64,000 nucleotides of DNA from Diadema setosum (lineage: Eukaryota > Echinodermata > Echinoidea > Diadematoida > Diadematidae). Below are more notes on the stretch, generated by a model that was not told the DNA's origin, ran no database searches, and saw only the letters and a program-made list of their open reading frames with translations. The stretch covers positions 30,603,759 to 30,667,758 of the forward strand of contig CM067072.1 of NCBI GenBank assembly GCA_033980235.1, in the 5' to 3' direction. The stretch itself is not shown here. The stretch's first letter is position 1.

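Overview
This window is eukaryotic. It holds one long plus-strand gene made of small exons in large, AT-rich, repeat-filled introns. No second gene, rRNA, functional tRNA or CRISPR array could be supported. The protein domains (CNTNAP-type fibrinogen-like, FAMeT, SUEL lectin, EGF, VWD, C8) and the mobile-element load suggest a marine invertebrate deuterostome. An echinoderm is my best guess; the species cannot be fixed from the sequence alone.

I reconstruct 37 plus-strand exons or exon fragments from about 638 to the right edge, roughly 5.0 kb of coding sequence (about 1,670 codons). The gene is open at both ends: no start codon or promoter is seen on the left, and an exon begins in the last six bases on the right. 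Reading frame is preserved across every junction proposed. From 638 to 52022 every intron but one is phase 1, the pattern expected of exon-shuffled extracellular modules.

Order of the protein: (1) unassigned N-proximal exons (638-8489); (2) fibrinogen-like module 1 (12110-18905); (3) a low-complexity linker of short exons with an Arg8 run (20061-29805); (4) module 2, degenerate (33232-35567), plus a 21-nt microexon; (5) module 3 (37234-43040), whose third exon is split, plus a 21-nt microexon; (6) module 4 (44925-48741), plus a 24-nt microexon; (7) a farnesoic acid O-methyltransferase-like (FAMeT) domain (50343-51757), with a GC-AG intron inside it; (8) a SUEL galactose-binding lectin domain (52022 into 53996); (9) an EGF-like domain (within 53996-54147); (10) a VWD domain (56312-58604) followed by C8 (59533-61020); (11) a new exon at 63995. 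Each fibrinogen-like module resembles the fibrinogen-like segment of contactin-associated proteins and is encoded by exons A, B and C. The lectin, EGF, VWD and C8 parts recall large secreted echinoderm adhesive proteins such as sea star footprint protein 1. A secreted adhesive, mucus or matrix protein is my inference.

The introns hold several element families. There are TTAA-flanked foldback or MITE families (piggyBac-like target site), three of them side by side at 30310-32656. TA-flanked Tc1/mariner or pogo-like elements are present, including a 1.5-kb element with a helix-turn-helix-like ORF remnant. A Helentron-like family has (GTCC)n microsatellites, AGGTCAAAGGTCA direct repeats and a hairpin-CTAG 3' end; a nested copy at 61769-63075 fixes its ends. 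There are also a tRNA-derived SINE head, LINE-type tails, a tandem duplication of intron sequence around GATGAT arrays, and long TA, ATC and ATT microsatellites.
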